In this document: positions 1-9,389 of the stretch, piece by piece
How positions within the stretch are numbered: the stretch's first letter is position 1
Layout of the letters: the number at the start of each line of letters is the position of its first letter
Source: Cytobacillus suaedae
GTDB lineage: Bacteria > Bacillota > Bacilli > Bacillales > Bacillaceae_L
DNA length: 64,000 bases
NCBI GenBank assembly: GCA_014960805.1
Contig: CP063163.1
Span: forward strand, 3,559,001-3,623,000
Reading direction: 5' to 3'
The notes under the pieces: model-generated
What the model saw: the letters and a program-made list of their open reading frames with translations, nothing else
Told to the model about the DNA's origin: nothing
Databases searched by the model: none
Translations under genes and position numbers: made by a program

Positions 1-1674
1 TACTTTTTCAACAATTCTCTTAGCTATTGCTGTACCTGCTGCTAGATCAACCTTAGGTAAATAAATGGCGAGTTCTTCTCCACCCCATCTTGCACCAATA
101 TCATGATCTCTAATATTATCCTTTAATATTTTAGCAACCTGTATTAAAATTTCATCACCTATCTGATGACCATATATATCATTTATACACTTAAAATTAT
201 CCAAATCTATTAGTACAAATGTTCCAAAGGCATCAGTTGTCATAGATTTTGTAATCATGCTATCAAGGTAGCTACGTGAGTATAATTTCGTTAAATGATC
301 TGTTATAACCAGGTTTTCTAACTCTTCTCTTAACATCGAGTTTGAGAATGCTAGAGTTGAGTGATGAATTAATGATTGAAGCAGCTTAAAGGTTTCAAAT
401 GAAAAATAGTATGGTTTCTCATGCATTACAATGGCAACACCTTTGATAAGACCGCTTTGAGCCATTGGGACTGCCATTAAAGAACGAAATCTTAAGCCAT
501 TTAAGGTAGGTTCAGTAGATATATCACCAATGAATAATGTGTCTTTCTCGTCTTTAATTTTTTCATCCACATATTTTAGATATGGATCACTTTGCTCACT
601 TTCAAAAAAAGGTGTGCTGCCTGGTAGCAATTTAAAACGATCGTTTTCTAATAAAACAAATCCTACCTCTTGTGATCCAAATGACTGTAGAATTTGATCA
701 GACATAAAGTTCATTGTATCTGTTAATCTTAAATTCGAATTCAATCGATGCGATGTCTCATTAATTAGTTGAAGATCCGAAATTAATCTTTTGGATTGTT
801 GATACAGTTGGGCGTTTTCTAACGCACTTCCCGCTGTATTCGCAAGTAATTCAATAAATCTGACCTCACTGTGTGGAAAAATGACAGTATTAGGTGCATT
901 TACTTGTAGCACCCCATACACACCCTGCTTCCCTTTTAGTGGGGCATACAGTATAGATCGCTTCTCTTTTACTGAATCCTCAAACTGTATATCTCCTGTT
1001 ACATAGGCTTGCATTGCAGCAGGATTATCATCGTTATCATACTGGAAATCTTTAATCGGCAAACCGTTATTATTATGATTGTCATGAGAAAGCAATAAAT
1101 AGTAAGTGAATGAAGGATACACATGCCGCAATGTATCTATAATCTCACCTAATACTTCATCCATGTCCATTGTAGAATGAAATTTAGCTGTCACATTAAA
1201 TAATTGTTCATACCTTTTTCCTTCTTCAAATATCTTTGAAAACTCTAGTACCTTTTCAATCAATTTGAAGCCTTCGCAAGCCACTTCTGTTAATAAAGAT
1301 TTTTTTATGGGTACTTGTCTATATTTAAACTCAAATAGTCCAATTGCTTTGTTATTTCTGTATATCTTTGAAATGAAGGTATTAGTCATTCCTTTATCGT
1401 CAAGAATCTCCTGCTCTTCCATCAATTCATTCACGATCTCGTCAGATAGAAAATAACTACCTATATTATTGTTAATGGAACTATTGCTAGAAGCCTTCGG
1501 AAAATAGTATTGCTTCCATTCGTTATAAATAAAGAGAGTCACCTCTTCTAGTTTTAGCTCTTCATTAATTAATATCATTAATTGATTAATTGATTGTTGC
1601 TCATTTTCTTGCACTAAAAAATCAAAGAAATGACTTTTCAATGAAGCCAGTAGCTGAGTCTCTTGGCATTCCAT
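1..1674 (-). CDS. dgcP: GAF-GGDEF diguanylate cyclase, DgcP/YtrP-like (3' end cut by window)
   Basis: The reading frame is open from an ATG at 1674 to the window edge (558 codons), so the C-terminus is missing. Residues about 150-450 read as two GAF-like sensory regions, and a GGDEF domain starts near residue 455. The active-site loop is GGEEL (residues 531-535) instead of GGDEF; the catalytic Gly-Gly-Glu-Glu core is kept. There are no obvious membrane helices, so it is probably cytosolic. In B. subtilis the diguanylate cyclase gene dgcP (ytrP) also lies next to rpsD, which supports the name. It would make cyclic di-GMP from two GTP. It is divergent from rpsD. Confidence 0.8.
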   Translation of the reverse strand, partial: MECQETQLLASLKSHFFDFLVQENEQQSINQLMILINEELKLEEVTLFIYNEWKQYYFPKASSNSSINNNIGSYFLSDEIVNELMEEQEILDDKGMTNTFISKIYRNNKAIGLFEFKYRQVPIKKSLLTEVACEGFKLIEKVLEFSKIFEEGKRYEQLFNVTAKFHSTMDMDEVLGEIIDTLRHVYPSFTYYLLLSHDNHNNNGLPIKDFQYDNDDNPAAMQAYVTGDIQFEDSVKEKRSILYAPLKGKQGVYGVLQVNAPNTVIFPHSEVRFIELLANTAGSALENAQLYQQSKRLISDLQLINETSHRLNSNLRLTDTMNFMSDQILQSFGSQEVGFVLLENDRFKLLPGSTPFFESEQSDPYLKYVDEKIKDEKDTLFIGDISTEPTLNGLRFRSLMAVPMAQSGLIKGVAIVMHEKPYYFSFETFKLLQSLIHHSTLAFSNSMLREELENLVITDHLTKLYSRSYLDSMITKSMTTDAFGTFVLIDLDNFKCINDIYGHQIGDEILIQVAKILKDNIRDHDIGARWGGEELAIYLPKVDLAAGTAIAKRIVEKV

Positions 1675-1845
1675 CGTATCACCTGCATTTTCCTGACAAT
1701 AATTTGACAACTATATTATAATCTTTTTTATAAGATATTTCTCTATTATAATTTATTTTGTAATACAAATGTCTTTTTTCTAATATTTTCATCACAGATA
1801 TCTATTATTTTATTTCCTTTTTTAAAAGAGTTAATAGCAAATGAC

Positions 1846-1874
1846 TTGACTTTTATGTTTCAAAATCATATACT
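1846..1874 (+). promoter_or_regulatory. sigma-A promoter of rpsD
   Basis: TTGACT (1846-1851) and TATACT (1869-1874) are separated by exactly 17 bases and lie about 195 bases before the rpsD start, giving a transcript with a long leader. The rest of the 1675-2068 gap is AT-rich with no gene. Confidence 0.7.
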
Positions 1875-1884
1875 AATCGTTGTG

Positions 1885-2066
1885 TAAAATATTGCAGCCT
1901 ATGTGATTGGCTTTATGTTTCATTTTATTCCTCACATACCATGAGGTGTATCTTGTAACTCTCTGCTGCTAGGGCGAGGATACATGAAAATAAAATGACC
2001 ATATTGTTAGAAGTCACGTCTGGTTTTTATTTTATACAAAATAAAAACATTTGAAGGAGGAGTCAT
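1885..2066 (+). promoter_or_regulatory. structured rpsD leader, probable S4 autoregulatory element
   Basis: The leader can fold: a TTTCATTTTATT stretch near 1917 pairs with AATAAAATGA near 1990, enclosing a small CCTCA/TGAGG hairpin (about 1931-1947) and a GTATC/GGATAC helix. In Bacillus the S4 protein represses its own monocistronic rpsD mRNA through a leader at this place. Assignment rests on position and pairing, not on a covariance model. Confidence 0.55.
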
Positions 2067-2068
2067 CA

Positions 2069-2671
2069 ATGGCTCGTTATACAGGTCCAAGTTGGAAATT
2101 ATCACGTCGTCTTGGTATTTCTTTAAGCGGAACAGGTAAAGAATTAGAAAAGCGTCCTTTCGCTCCAGGACAACATGGTCCAAACCAACGTAAAAAACTT
2201 TCTGAATACGGTTTACAATTACAAGAGAAGCAAAAGCTTCGTCACATGTATGGAGTAAATGAGCGTCAATTCCGTAACTTATTCTCTACTGCAGGGAAAA
2301 TGACTGGTATCCACGGTGAAAACTTCATGATTCTTCTTGAATCACGTCTTGATAACCTTGTTTATCGTTTAGGTCTTGCTCGTACTCGTCGTCAATCTCG
2401 TCAATTAGTTAACCATGGTCACATTATTGTTGATGGAAGTCGTGTAGACATTCCTTCATACCGTGTAAGACCTGGCCAAACAATCTCTGTTCGTGAAAAA
2501 TCACGTAACCTAGACATCGTTAAAGAGGCTATTGAAGTAAATAACTTCGTACCTGACTATTTAACTTTTGATGCTGATAAATTAGAAGGAACTTACACTC
2601 GTTTACCTGAGCGTTCTGAGTTACCAGCTGAAATTAACGAAGCACTTATCGTTGAGTTCTACTCACGTTAA
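2069..2671 (+). CDS. rpsD: 30S ribosomal protein S4
   Basis: S4 binds 16S rRNA early in small-subunit assembly and, in Bacillus, represses its own synthesis. The 200-residue product starts [10 protein letters not shown] and contains the N-terminal S4 domain and the S4 RNA-binding fold (about residues 90-155, with [11 protein letters not shown] and [11 protein letters not shown]). The ATG at 2069 follows an AAGGAGGAG Shine-Dalgarno; the in-frame TTG at 2051 would add six residues that overlap that site, so it was rejected. The gene is monocistronic, with its own promoter, leader and terminator. Confidence 0.98.
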   Translation: MARYTGPSWKLSRRLGISLSGTGKELEKRPFAPGQHGPNQRKKLSEYGLQLQEKQKLRHMYGVNERQFRNLFSTAGKMTGIHGENFMILLESRLDNLVYRLGLARTRRQSRQLVNHGHIIVDGSRVDIPSYRVRPGQTISVREKSRNLDIVKEAIEVNNFVPDYLTFDADKLEGTYTRLPERSELPAEINEALIVEFYSR

Positions 2672-2674
2672 TAA

Positions 2675-2707
2675 CGAAAAAGGATGGGATTTTCCCATCC
2701 TTTTTTT
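2675..2707 (+). terminator. rpsD terminator
   Basis: An AGGATGGGA / TCCCATCCT stem is followed by a run of T, directly after the rpsD stop. Confidence 0.85.
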
Positions 2708-2737
2708 CATTTTCTTATTAATTTCAAGTATATGTAT

Positions 2738-2771
2738 AAAAAAAGGAGCGTAAGTTGATTATCGCTCCTTT
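2738..2771 (-). terminator. tyrS terminator
   Basis: An AAAGGAGCG / CGCTCCTTT stem followed on the minus strand by T's, seven bases past the tyrS stop. Confidence 0.8.
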
Positions 2772-2777
2772 GACTCA

Positions 2778-4034
2778 TTATTTAATTAAATAGTACTTTT
2801 TCTTCCCTCTTCGTATCACCGTAAATTGACCTTCAATACGATCTTCCTTAGTCAAGACATAATCTATTTGCTGTACACGTTCACCGTTTAGATAGATAGC
2901 CCCATTTTGAACATCTTCACGTGCCTGACGTTTTGATGGAGAAATCTTACTATCGACTAATAAGTCAACAAGACCTACCTCTGTTTCACCCTTCAGTTCA
3001 AATGAAGGAACATCCTTAAAACCTTGTTTTATCTCATCCGCAGTTAGGTTACCAATACTACCACTAAATAACGCCTCTGATATCTTCACAGCTTGCACTA
3101 GTGCTTCTTCTCCATGTACAAGTTTTGTCAACTCCTCAGCCAATGCTTTTTGAGCTGCACGCTTTTCTGGAGCCTGGCTTGTTTCATTTTCCAGCTGTTC
3201 AATTTCCTCTTGACTCAAGAAAGTAAAATACTTTAAATAACTAATAACATCTCTATCATCAGTATTTATCCAGAACTGATAAAATTCATAAGGTGACGTT
3301 TTTTCTCGGTCTAGCCAGATTGTCCCGGATTCCGTTTTTCCAAACTTTGTACCGTCAGACTTAGTTACAAGTGGAATGGTAAGACCAAATGCTTTAGCAT
3401 TTTCAGTGGATTTTCTAATCAACTCTAATCCAGCCGTAATATTCCCCCACTGATCACTACCTCCGATTTGAAGTCGGCATTTTTGTGATTCGTATAATTT
3501 CAAGAAGTCATATGATTGCAAAATCATATATGTAAACTCTGTATAAGAAATACCTTCTTCTATTCTTGTTTTTACTGAATCTTTTGCTAGCATATAGTTT
3601 AACCCGAAATTCTTACCTACATCTCTTAGAAACGTTATTACATCAAGTTGTCCAATCCAGTCATAGTTATTTGCAATGCTAGCTGGGTTTTCAGCTGCTT
3701 CAAAATCTAAAAATCGTGATAGTTGGGCTTTAATCTTTTCACTCCAGCCTACTACTGTCTCCTGTGGGTTTAATGTTCTTTCGTTTTTCTTACCACTAGG
3801 GTCCCCAATTAATCCTGTTGCACCTCCAACAAGTGCAATCGGTTGATGACCAGCTTGTTGAAATCTCCTTAATGTCAGTAATGCTGCTAGATTCCCGATG
3901 TGAAGACTATCTGCAGTTGGGTCAAAGCCACAATATAATTTTATTCTTTCTTCGCTTAACGTCTTTTCTAATCCTTCACTATCAGTAACTTGATTAATTA
4001 GGCCTCTAAACTCTAGATCCTTTAAAATATCCAT
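2778..4034 (-). CDS. tyrS: tyrosyl-tRNA synthetase
   Basis: This class I aminoacyl-tRNA synthetase charges tRNA-Tyr in the cytosol. The 418-residue protein has the HIGH-type motif in FDPTADSLHIGN, the tyrosine-site stretch GGSDQWGN, a KMSKS-type loop read as KFGKT, and a C-terminal S4-like RNA-binding domain (about residues 350-418). The ATG at 4034 lies seven bases after AAGGAG; the ATG at 4040 would leave a one-base spacer and was not used. It is preceded by a T-box leader, so expression should rise when uncharged tRNA-Tyr accumulates. It converges with rpsD. Confidence 0.97.
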   Translation of the reverse strand: MDILKDLEFRGLINQVTDSEGLEKTLSEERIKLYCGFDPTADSLHIGNLAALLTLRRFQQAGHQPIALVGGATGLIGDPSGKKNERTLNPQETVVGWSEKIKAQLSRFLDFEAAENPASIANNYDWIGQLDVITFLRDVGKNFGLNYMLAKDSVKTRIEEGISYTEFTYMILQSYDFLKLYESQKCRLQIGGSDQWGNITAGLELIRKSTENAKAFGLTIPLVTKSDGTKFGKTESGTIWLDREKTSPYEFYQFWINTDDRDVISYLKYFTFLSQEEIEQLENETSQAPEKRAAQKALAEELTKLVHGEEALVQAVKISEALFSGSIGNLTADEIKQGFKDVPSFELKGETEVGLVDLLVDSKISPSKRQAREDVQNGAIYLNGERVQQIDYVLTKEDRIEGQFTVIRRGKKKYYLIK

Positions 4035-4079
4035 TGTCATTCTCCTTTTTAACTAACATTTAATTAATATAAAGACACA

Positions 4080-4384
4080 AAAAATCGTCCCTTCGAAATG
4101 AAGGGACGATTTATTTATCGCGGTACCACCCAACTTAAGGACAATCGTATGTCCTTCGCTTTAAAAAAATAACGGTTAGACCGTCTTTTGCTACTGTATA
4201 CTAAATTGCATACTAGCAATTTACCTTTCACAAAAGATGCTCAAGGAGGTAATTCATACGATACCTTTGTACTGACTTGCACCGACCATCAGCTCTCTGC
4301 ATGGACCAAACCCTTTTGGACCACGATAAACAGTGAGATATGTACTACTAATTCCTATCAAAGCTCGTATATTTGTATGTACTA
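4080..4384 (-). promoter_or_regulatory. T-box leader of tyrS
   Basis: On the minus strand the conserved T-box sequence TGGGTGGTACCGCG lies at 4132-4119, followed by a strong terminator hairpin (about 4112-4082, AAATCGTCCC / GGGACGATTT). The upstream part is large enough for stem I. A TAC specifier is expected for tyrosine; the GTACAAAG stretch near 4265-4272 is a candidate but was not proven by folding. Confidence 0.93.
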
Positions 4385-4501
4385 GTTTTTTATCATATAG
4401 AGAATTCATTGTCAATTAAATCTTGGAAAATGACAAAAAAATATAAATGATTACAAGGATTGTGCTATAATTAACTTGATTTTTAGGGGGATTGATTATA
4501 G

Positions 4502-7447
4502 ATGAACCGAAATAAAGAAAAGTGGGCTGAAAGATTAATATCGATAAAAGATTTTCTTTTCCACAAACGAGCTAAAAAGACAGCTAACATTACATATAGT
4601 GTAGTCTGGAATTTATTTTTGTTATTTATGATATTTGGACTTATAGGCATGTCATTCGCAGGAGGTGCTGGTGCAGGCTATTTCGCATCTTTAGTTAAAG
4701 ATGAGCCATTGCGTCCGTACGAAGACATGAAAAAGCACATTTACAATTATGAAGAAACCACAGAAGTGTATTTTGATAACAATGTGTATTTAGGCAAACT
4801 CCGTTCAGACCTAGATCGCGTTGAAGTTACACTGGATGACATTTCCGATCACTTGAAAAATGCGGTTATTGCAACCGAAGATGAATACTTTTACGAGCAT
4901 AACGGAGTTGTTCCAAAAGCAATTCTACGAGCCCTGTTCCAAGAAGTGACTAACTCCTCAGTTAGGACTGGTGGAAGTACACTTACACAACAATTAATAA
5001 AAAATCAAATACTTACAAATGAAGTTTCTTTTGACCGTAAAGCCAAGGAAATTCTACTAGCTATGAGGCTTGAAAAATTCTTCGAAAAAGATGAGATTCT
5101 AGAGGCCTATCTTAATATGGCGACATTTGGTAGGAATTCATCTGGTAGAAATATTGCAGGTGTACAAACTGCTGCTAAAGGGATTTTCGGGGTAGATGCT
5201 AAGGACTTAACCCTTCCACAAGCTGCGTTTATTGCTGGATTACCACAAAGTCCGTTCAGATATACACCTTTTACAAACAAAGCAGAAGTAAAAACAGATT
5301 TAGAGCCTGGATTAAACAGAATGCAAACCGTTCTTAAACGAATGCTAGACGGTAAATATATCACACAAGAACAGTATGATGAGGCTATTAACTATGATAT
5401 TCGTGCTAATTTAACACCTTATAAAGCCTCTCCAACAGATCAATATCCGTGGTTAACTAGCGAAATAGAGCTACGAGCTACTGACATTTTATTAAAAAAG
5501 CTAGCAAAAGAAGATGGGTATGAGGAAGCAGACCTAACTTCGGATGAGAATTTACAAAAGTATTATAAAAATTTAGCAAATCAAAATTTACGTCAAAATG
5601 GTTATCGAATTTATACTACCATTGACAAACAGATTTATGACAAGATGCAAGAAGTTGCAAAGAATTATGAATACTACGGACCTGATAAGCCTCAGATTAA
5701 GAAAAATCCTGATACTGGGGTAGATGAGGAAGTAATGGAACCAGTAGAAACAGGTGCTGTGTTAATTGAAAATAGTACTGGTAAAATAATTAGCTTCGTT
5801 GGTGGGCGTGACCATACAAGAGAACAAACAAACCATGCTACCTTTGCATTACGCCCAAATGGTTCTACTATGAAACCATTATTAGTCTATGCTCCTGCTA
5901 TTGAGCTTGGCTTACTACAACCGGGTTCAGTTATTGCAGATGTCCCACTAAAGATTGGTGATTATGAACCAAAAAACTATGGTGGTAGTTTCGACGGACT
6001 AATGTCAGCAAGACATGCACTAAAAATGTCTAGAAATATACCAGCAGTTAAAACATATGTAGATATGTTTGATCAGCGTCCTCTCTCCTACCTAGAACAA
6101 ATGGGCTTTAGCTCTCTAGTAAAAGAAGATGGTCAAGCCTACTCTCTCTCACTTGGTGGGATGACGAAAGGTGTAACTGTTGAAGAGAATGTGAACGCAT
6201 ATGCAACTTTTGCAAACTCAGGGCAATTTATCGATGCTTATATGATTGAAAGAATTGAAACTAATGAAGGCGAGGTTATCTATCAGCACGAATCAAAGGC
6301 TGTAGATGTATTCTCACCTCAGACTGCATATCTGACAATTGATATCATGCGTGATGTAATTAGAAGCGGAACAGCAACGTCCATCAACCGATATTTAGGA
6401 TTTAATGCAGACTGGGCAGGTAAAACAGGAACTGGCCAAGAATACCGTGATGCATGGTTTGTCGCAACAAATCCAAATGTTACGTTTGGAACATGGATTG
6501 GGTATGACACACCAAAATCAATGTATGGCCATTATAAAGGACTATCCTATTCGCAACGAAACCTATTACTTTGGTCAAAACTTATGAATGTAGCCTATGA
6601 AATTAATCCAGACCTTGTAGCACCAAAAGAGTCTTTTAAAATGCCAGGGGGTCTTGTTAAAAGGCAATATTGTGCAATGTCAGGGCTTCTTCCATCGGAT
6701 ATTTGTAAAGAAGCTGGCCTTGTTGCAGAGGATATTTTCAATGCAAAATATGCACCTACAGAAGTTGATGATAATCTAGAAAGAGGCAAATACATCATTG
6801 TTGATGAAAAAGCCTACAGAGTTCCAGAAACTGCTCCTGAAGAGTTTGTACAGGAAGGGATTATGGTTAAGAAAGAATTTCTAGAGAAAAATGATCTTAA
6901 GGATTTGACTGCTCTTAACGATTTACTCCCGAAAAATGATCAGTGGACGAATATTGTTGTCACTGAAACTGAACCATTACAGGATAACGGAGCCGCTCCG
7001 ACTAAGGTCGCTGGAGTTAACCTTAAGGGAAATATACTATCTTGGGCAAAGCATGAGCATACTGATGTGATTGGCTATAGAATTTATCGTGCAGCTAATT
7101 TCTCAACAGAATTCGAACAATTGGCTAGTATACCAGCACAAACAGAATTAAAATATACACTACCTAACCAAGACCCTGCAGCATACTACGTTGTTGCGGT
7201 TGATATTAGTGGTAATGTCTCCCCTAACTCTGAAACTATATTCACTGAAGGCTATATGGAGCAGCCAGTGGAACTCCCTCCTGACGAAGAAGAAATTCCT
7301 GGAGATGATGAGCCAGGTGATGGAGAGGGACCAGGTGAGGGTGAAGATGATGGTGAAGGCGAAGGTGAGCCAGGTGATGATGAAATTATTCCCGGTTTAC
7401 CAGGAGTTGGAACAAATCGCCAAAATTTAGTACTACCATATGTATAA
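4502..7447 (+). CDS. class A penicillin-binding protein (transglycosylase/transpeptidase)
   Basis: A bifunctional peptidoglycan synthase of 981 residues. It has a cytoplasmic N-terminus, one membrane helix (about 37-60), a GT51 transglycosylase domain (ATEDEYFYEHNG near 120, GGSTLTQQLIKNQ near 157), and a transpeptidase domain with STMK (Ser455), SRN (about 510) and KTGT (about 641). A fibronectin-III-like module follows (about 830-915), then a very acidic, Pro/Gly-rich tail of about 45 residues and a short end. The ATG follows AGGGGGA. It stands alone between tyrS and acsA, with its own terminator. The domain order resembles B. subtilis PBP1 (PonA), but the location differs from ponA, so no symbol is given. 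Confidence 0.93.
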   Translation: MNRNKEKWAERLISIKDFLFHKRAKKTANITYSVVWNLFLLFMIFGLIGMSFAGGAGAGYFASLVKDEPLRPYEDMKKHIYNYEETTEVYFDNNVYLGKLRSDLDRVEVTLDDISDHLKNAVIATEDEYFYEHNGVVPKAILRALFQEVTNSSVRTGGSTLTQQLIKNQILTNEVSFDRKAKEILLAMRLEKFFEKDEILEAYLNMATFGRNSSGRNIAGVQTAAKGIFGVDAKDLTLPQAAFIAGLPQSPFRYTPFTNKAEVKTDLEPGLNRMQTVLKRMLDGKYITQEQYDEAINYDIRANLTPYKASPTDQYPWLTSEIELRATDILLKKLAKEDGYEEADLTSDENLQKYYKNLANQNLRQNGYRIYTTIDKQIYDKMQEVAKNYEYYGPDKPQIKKNPDTGVDEEVMEPVETGAVLIENSTGKIISFVGGRDHTREQTNHATFALRPNGSTMKPLLVYAPAIELGLLQPGSVIADVPLKIGDYEPKNYGGSFDGLMSARHALKMSRNIPAVKTYVDMFDQRPLSYLEQMGFSSLVKEDGQAYSLSLGGMTKGVTVEENVNAYATFANSGQFIDAYMIERIETNEGEVIYQHESKAVDVFSPQTAYLTIDIMRDVIRSGTATSINRYLGFNADWAGKTGTGQEYRDAWFVATNPNVTFGTWIGYDTPKSMYGHYKGLSYSQRNLLLWSKLMNVAYEINPDLVAPKESFKMPGGLVKRQYCAMSGLLPSDICKEAGLVAEDIFNAKYAPTEVDDNLERGKYIIVDEKAYRVPETAPEEFVQEGIMVKKEFLEKNDLKDLTALNDLLPKNDQWTNIVVTETEPLQDNGAAPTKVAGVNLKGNILSWAKHEHTDVIGYRIYRAANFSTEFEQLASIPAQTELKYTLPNQDPAAYYVVAVDISGNVSPNSETIFTEGYMEQPVELPPDEEEIPGDDEPGDGEGPGEGEDDGEGEGEPGDDEIIPGLPGVGTNRQNLVLPYV

Positions 7448-7448
7448 T

Positions 7449-7485
7449 AAAAAAGCACTGCATAATTGAAATGCAGTGCTTTTTC
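7449..7485. terminator. bidirectional terminator between PBP gene and acsA
   Basis: AAAAGCACTGCA pairs with TGCAGTGCTTTT, with A/T runs on both sides; it sits between two convergent stops. Confidence 0.85.
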
Positions 7486-7493
7486 TTGTTTAT

Positions 7494-9212
7494 TTAATCT
7501 TCCATTGTCGATAAATCTCCAGTAGGCAGATCAAGCTCCCATGCTTTAAGAACACGTCTCATGATTTTCCCACTTCTTGTTTTTGGTAGTTTATCACGGA
7601 ATTCAATCTCACGTGGTGCAGCATGTGCTGCGAGACCTTTCTTAACAAAACTTCTTATCTCTTCCTTCAGCTCATCACTTGCTGTATACCCATCACGAAG
7701 GGCTACAAAGGCTTTTATAATTTCTCCTCTTACAGGGTCAGGCTTTCCTATAACTCCCGCTTCAGCAACAGCAGGGTGTTCCACTAACTTACTTTCAACT
7801 TCAAATGGGCCTACTCTTTCTCCTGAAGTCATGATTACATCATCAATTCTTCCTTGGAACCAGAAATAGCCATCTTCATCCATATAGGCTGAGTCACCAG
7901 AAACATACCAATCTCCAGGCATAAAATACGACTGATATTTCGCTTCATTGTTCCAAATTGTATGCATCATTGAAGGCCAGCCTTTTTTTATCGCTAAATT
8001 CCCCATTCTGTATGGAGGTAGCTCATTACCTTGATCATCTACTATTGCAGCCTTTACTCCAGGAATTGGTTTACCCATTGACCCTGGTTTGATTTCCATT
8101 GAAGGGTAATTACAGATTAGTTGCCCTCCAGTTTCAGTCATCCACCATGTATCATGGATACGTTGATTGAACACTTTAACTCCCCAACGAACAACCTCAG
8201 GGTTTAATGGTTCTCCAACACTTAACACATGTCGTAAAGAGGATAAATCAAACTGTTTAACTAATTCATCCCCAGCACCCATTAACATACGAAATGCAGT
8301 CGGAGCACTGTACCATACTGTTACTCCGTAATCTTCTATTGTTTCATACCAGGATTCTGGCCTGAAACGTCCACCAAGGATGACATTTGAAGCTCCTACT
8401 AACCAAGGCCCAAAAATTCCATATGCTGTTCCAGTTACCCATCCTGGGTCTGCTGTACACCAATACACATCATCTTCCTTCAGATCTAAAACCCATTTAG
8501 CCGTTTGGTAATGTTGAATCATAGCATTATGGACATGAAGAACACCCTTAGGTTTGCCAGTTGAACCAGATGTATAGTGAAGAATTAACCCGTCTTCACG
8601 GTCCATCCACTCAATTTGTAGGTGTTTACTTGCATTTTTCATATGCTTTCTAAAATCAATATTTTTACCATCTTCGTTAATATTTTCTCCTACAAGAACG
8701 ATATGTTTGAGAGCTGGGAGTTCATCAACTGGAATTCTATCAACTAATTCAGGAGTTGTAATAATAACCTTTGCTTCGCTGTCTTCAAGACGGTCACGGA
8801 CTGCACCTTCCATAAATGCTTCAAAAAGTGGACCAACGATAGCACCAAGCTTGATTGCTCCTAAAATAGCAAAATATAATTCCGGTGAGCGAGGCATGAA
8901 GACGAATACACGGTCACCTTTTTCAACATCTGCAATTTGTTTAAGTACATTTCCAGCTTTATTAGAGAATTCTTTCATTTCTTTAAATGTATATTTTTCT
9001 TCTTTTAACGGATCACGGTAGTAGAGAGCAACTTTATTTTTTCTATTGCCAGTAGCATGCCTATCTATCGCTTCATAGGCCATGTTAACTCTACCAGTCT
9101 CTGACCACGAAAAATTCTTCTCAACATCAGACCAATTGTGAGTATTATATGTTTCATTATAATCTTTTAAGTTATGATCTCCTTGCATTACTGGTAGCGC
9201 TTCCACTTTCAT
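7494..9212 (-). CDS. acsA: acetyl-CoA synthetase
   Basis: AMP-forming ligase turning acetate, CoA and ATP into acetyl-CoA. The 572-residue sequence carries the adenylation P-loop TSGSTGKPKG, the WWMTETGG substrate motif, YVSGDSAYMDEDGYFW, and a C-terminal KTRSGKIMRRVL containing the lysine normally acetylated by AcuA-type enzymes. The ATG at 9212 follows GGGGGAG. It is divergent from acuABC, whose products acetylate and deacetylate this enzyme, the same arrangement as in B. subtilis. A good sigma-A promoter is visible upstream, and the shared intergenic region carries a cre-like site, implying repression on glucose. Confidence 0.96.
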   Translation of the reverse strand: MKVEALPVMQGDHNLKDYNETYNTHNWSDVEKNFSWSETGRVNMAYEAIDRHATGNRKNKVALYYRDPLKEEKYTFKEMKEFSNKAGNVLKQIADVEKGDRVFVFMPRSPELYFAILGAIKLGAIVGPLFEAFMEGAVRDRLEDSEAKVIITTPELVDRIPVDELPALKHIVLVGENINEDGKNIDFRKHMKNASKHLQIEWMDREDGLILHYTSGSTGKPKGVLHVHNAMIQHYQTAKWVLDLKEDDVYWCTADPGWVTGTAYGIFGPWLVGASNVILGGRFRPESWYETIEDYGVTVWYSAPTAFRMLMGAGDELVKQFDLSSLRHVLSVGEPLNPEVVRWGVKVFNQRIHDTWWMTETGGQLICNYPSMEIKPGSMGKPIPGVKAAIVDDQGNELPPYRMGNLAIKKGWPSMMHTIWNNEAKYQSYFMPGDWYVSGDSAYMDEDGYFWFQGRIDDVIMTSGERVGPFEVESKLVEHPAVAEAGVIGKPDPVRGEIIKAFVALRDGYTASDELKEEIRSFVKKGLAAHAAPREIEFRDKLPKTRSGKIMRRVLKAWELDLPTGDLSTMED

Positions 9213-9245
9213 AAAACAAACTCCCCCTTATGTAAATATGCTTCT

Positions 9246-9274
9246 ATTATATTATACATATGCTCTTTTCTCAA
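9246..9274 (-). promoter_or_regulatory. sigma-A promoter of acsA
   Basis: On the minus strand TTGAGA (9274-9269) and TATAAT (9251-9246) are 17 bases apart, 34 bases before the acsA start codon. A second overlapping TATAAT lies at 9256-9251. Confidence 0.65.
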
Positions 9275-9319
9275 TTTTTAAAATCTTTTATATTGACAGT
9301 AATTAAAGGTAATTTTTTG

Positions 9320-9333
9320 TGAAAACGCTTTAA
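9320..9333 (+). promoter_or_regulatory. cre-like CcpA operator upstream of acuABC
   Basis: TGAAAACGCTTTAA matches the cre consensus TGWNANCGNTNWCA at all but one defined position. It lies just before a TATAAT (9350-9355) that probably serves acuA, so CcpA binding would block this promoter. CcpA control of acsA and acuABC is known in B. subtilis. Confidence 0.65.
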
Positions 9334-9389
9334 ATTCTGTTATTTCATGTATAATAGATTGTGAAGTGATATAAATTGGTGGTGATTTA

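Noticed and set aside
4188-4385. 65-codon plus-strand frame
   Set aside because: It is the complement of the tyrS T-box leader, a structured RNA region.
7252-7458. 68-codon minus-strand frame rich in Pro and Ser
   Set aside because: It is the complement of the acidic PBP tail; no ribosome site and no independent support.
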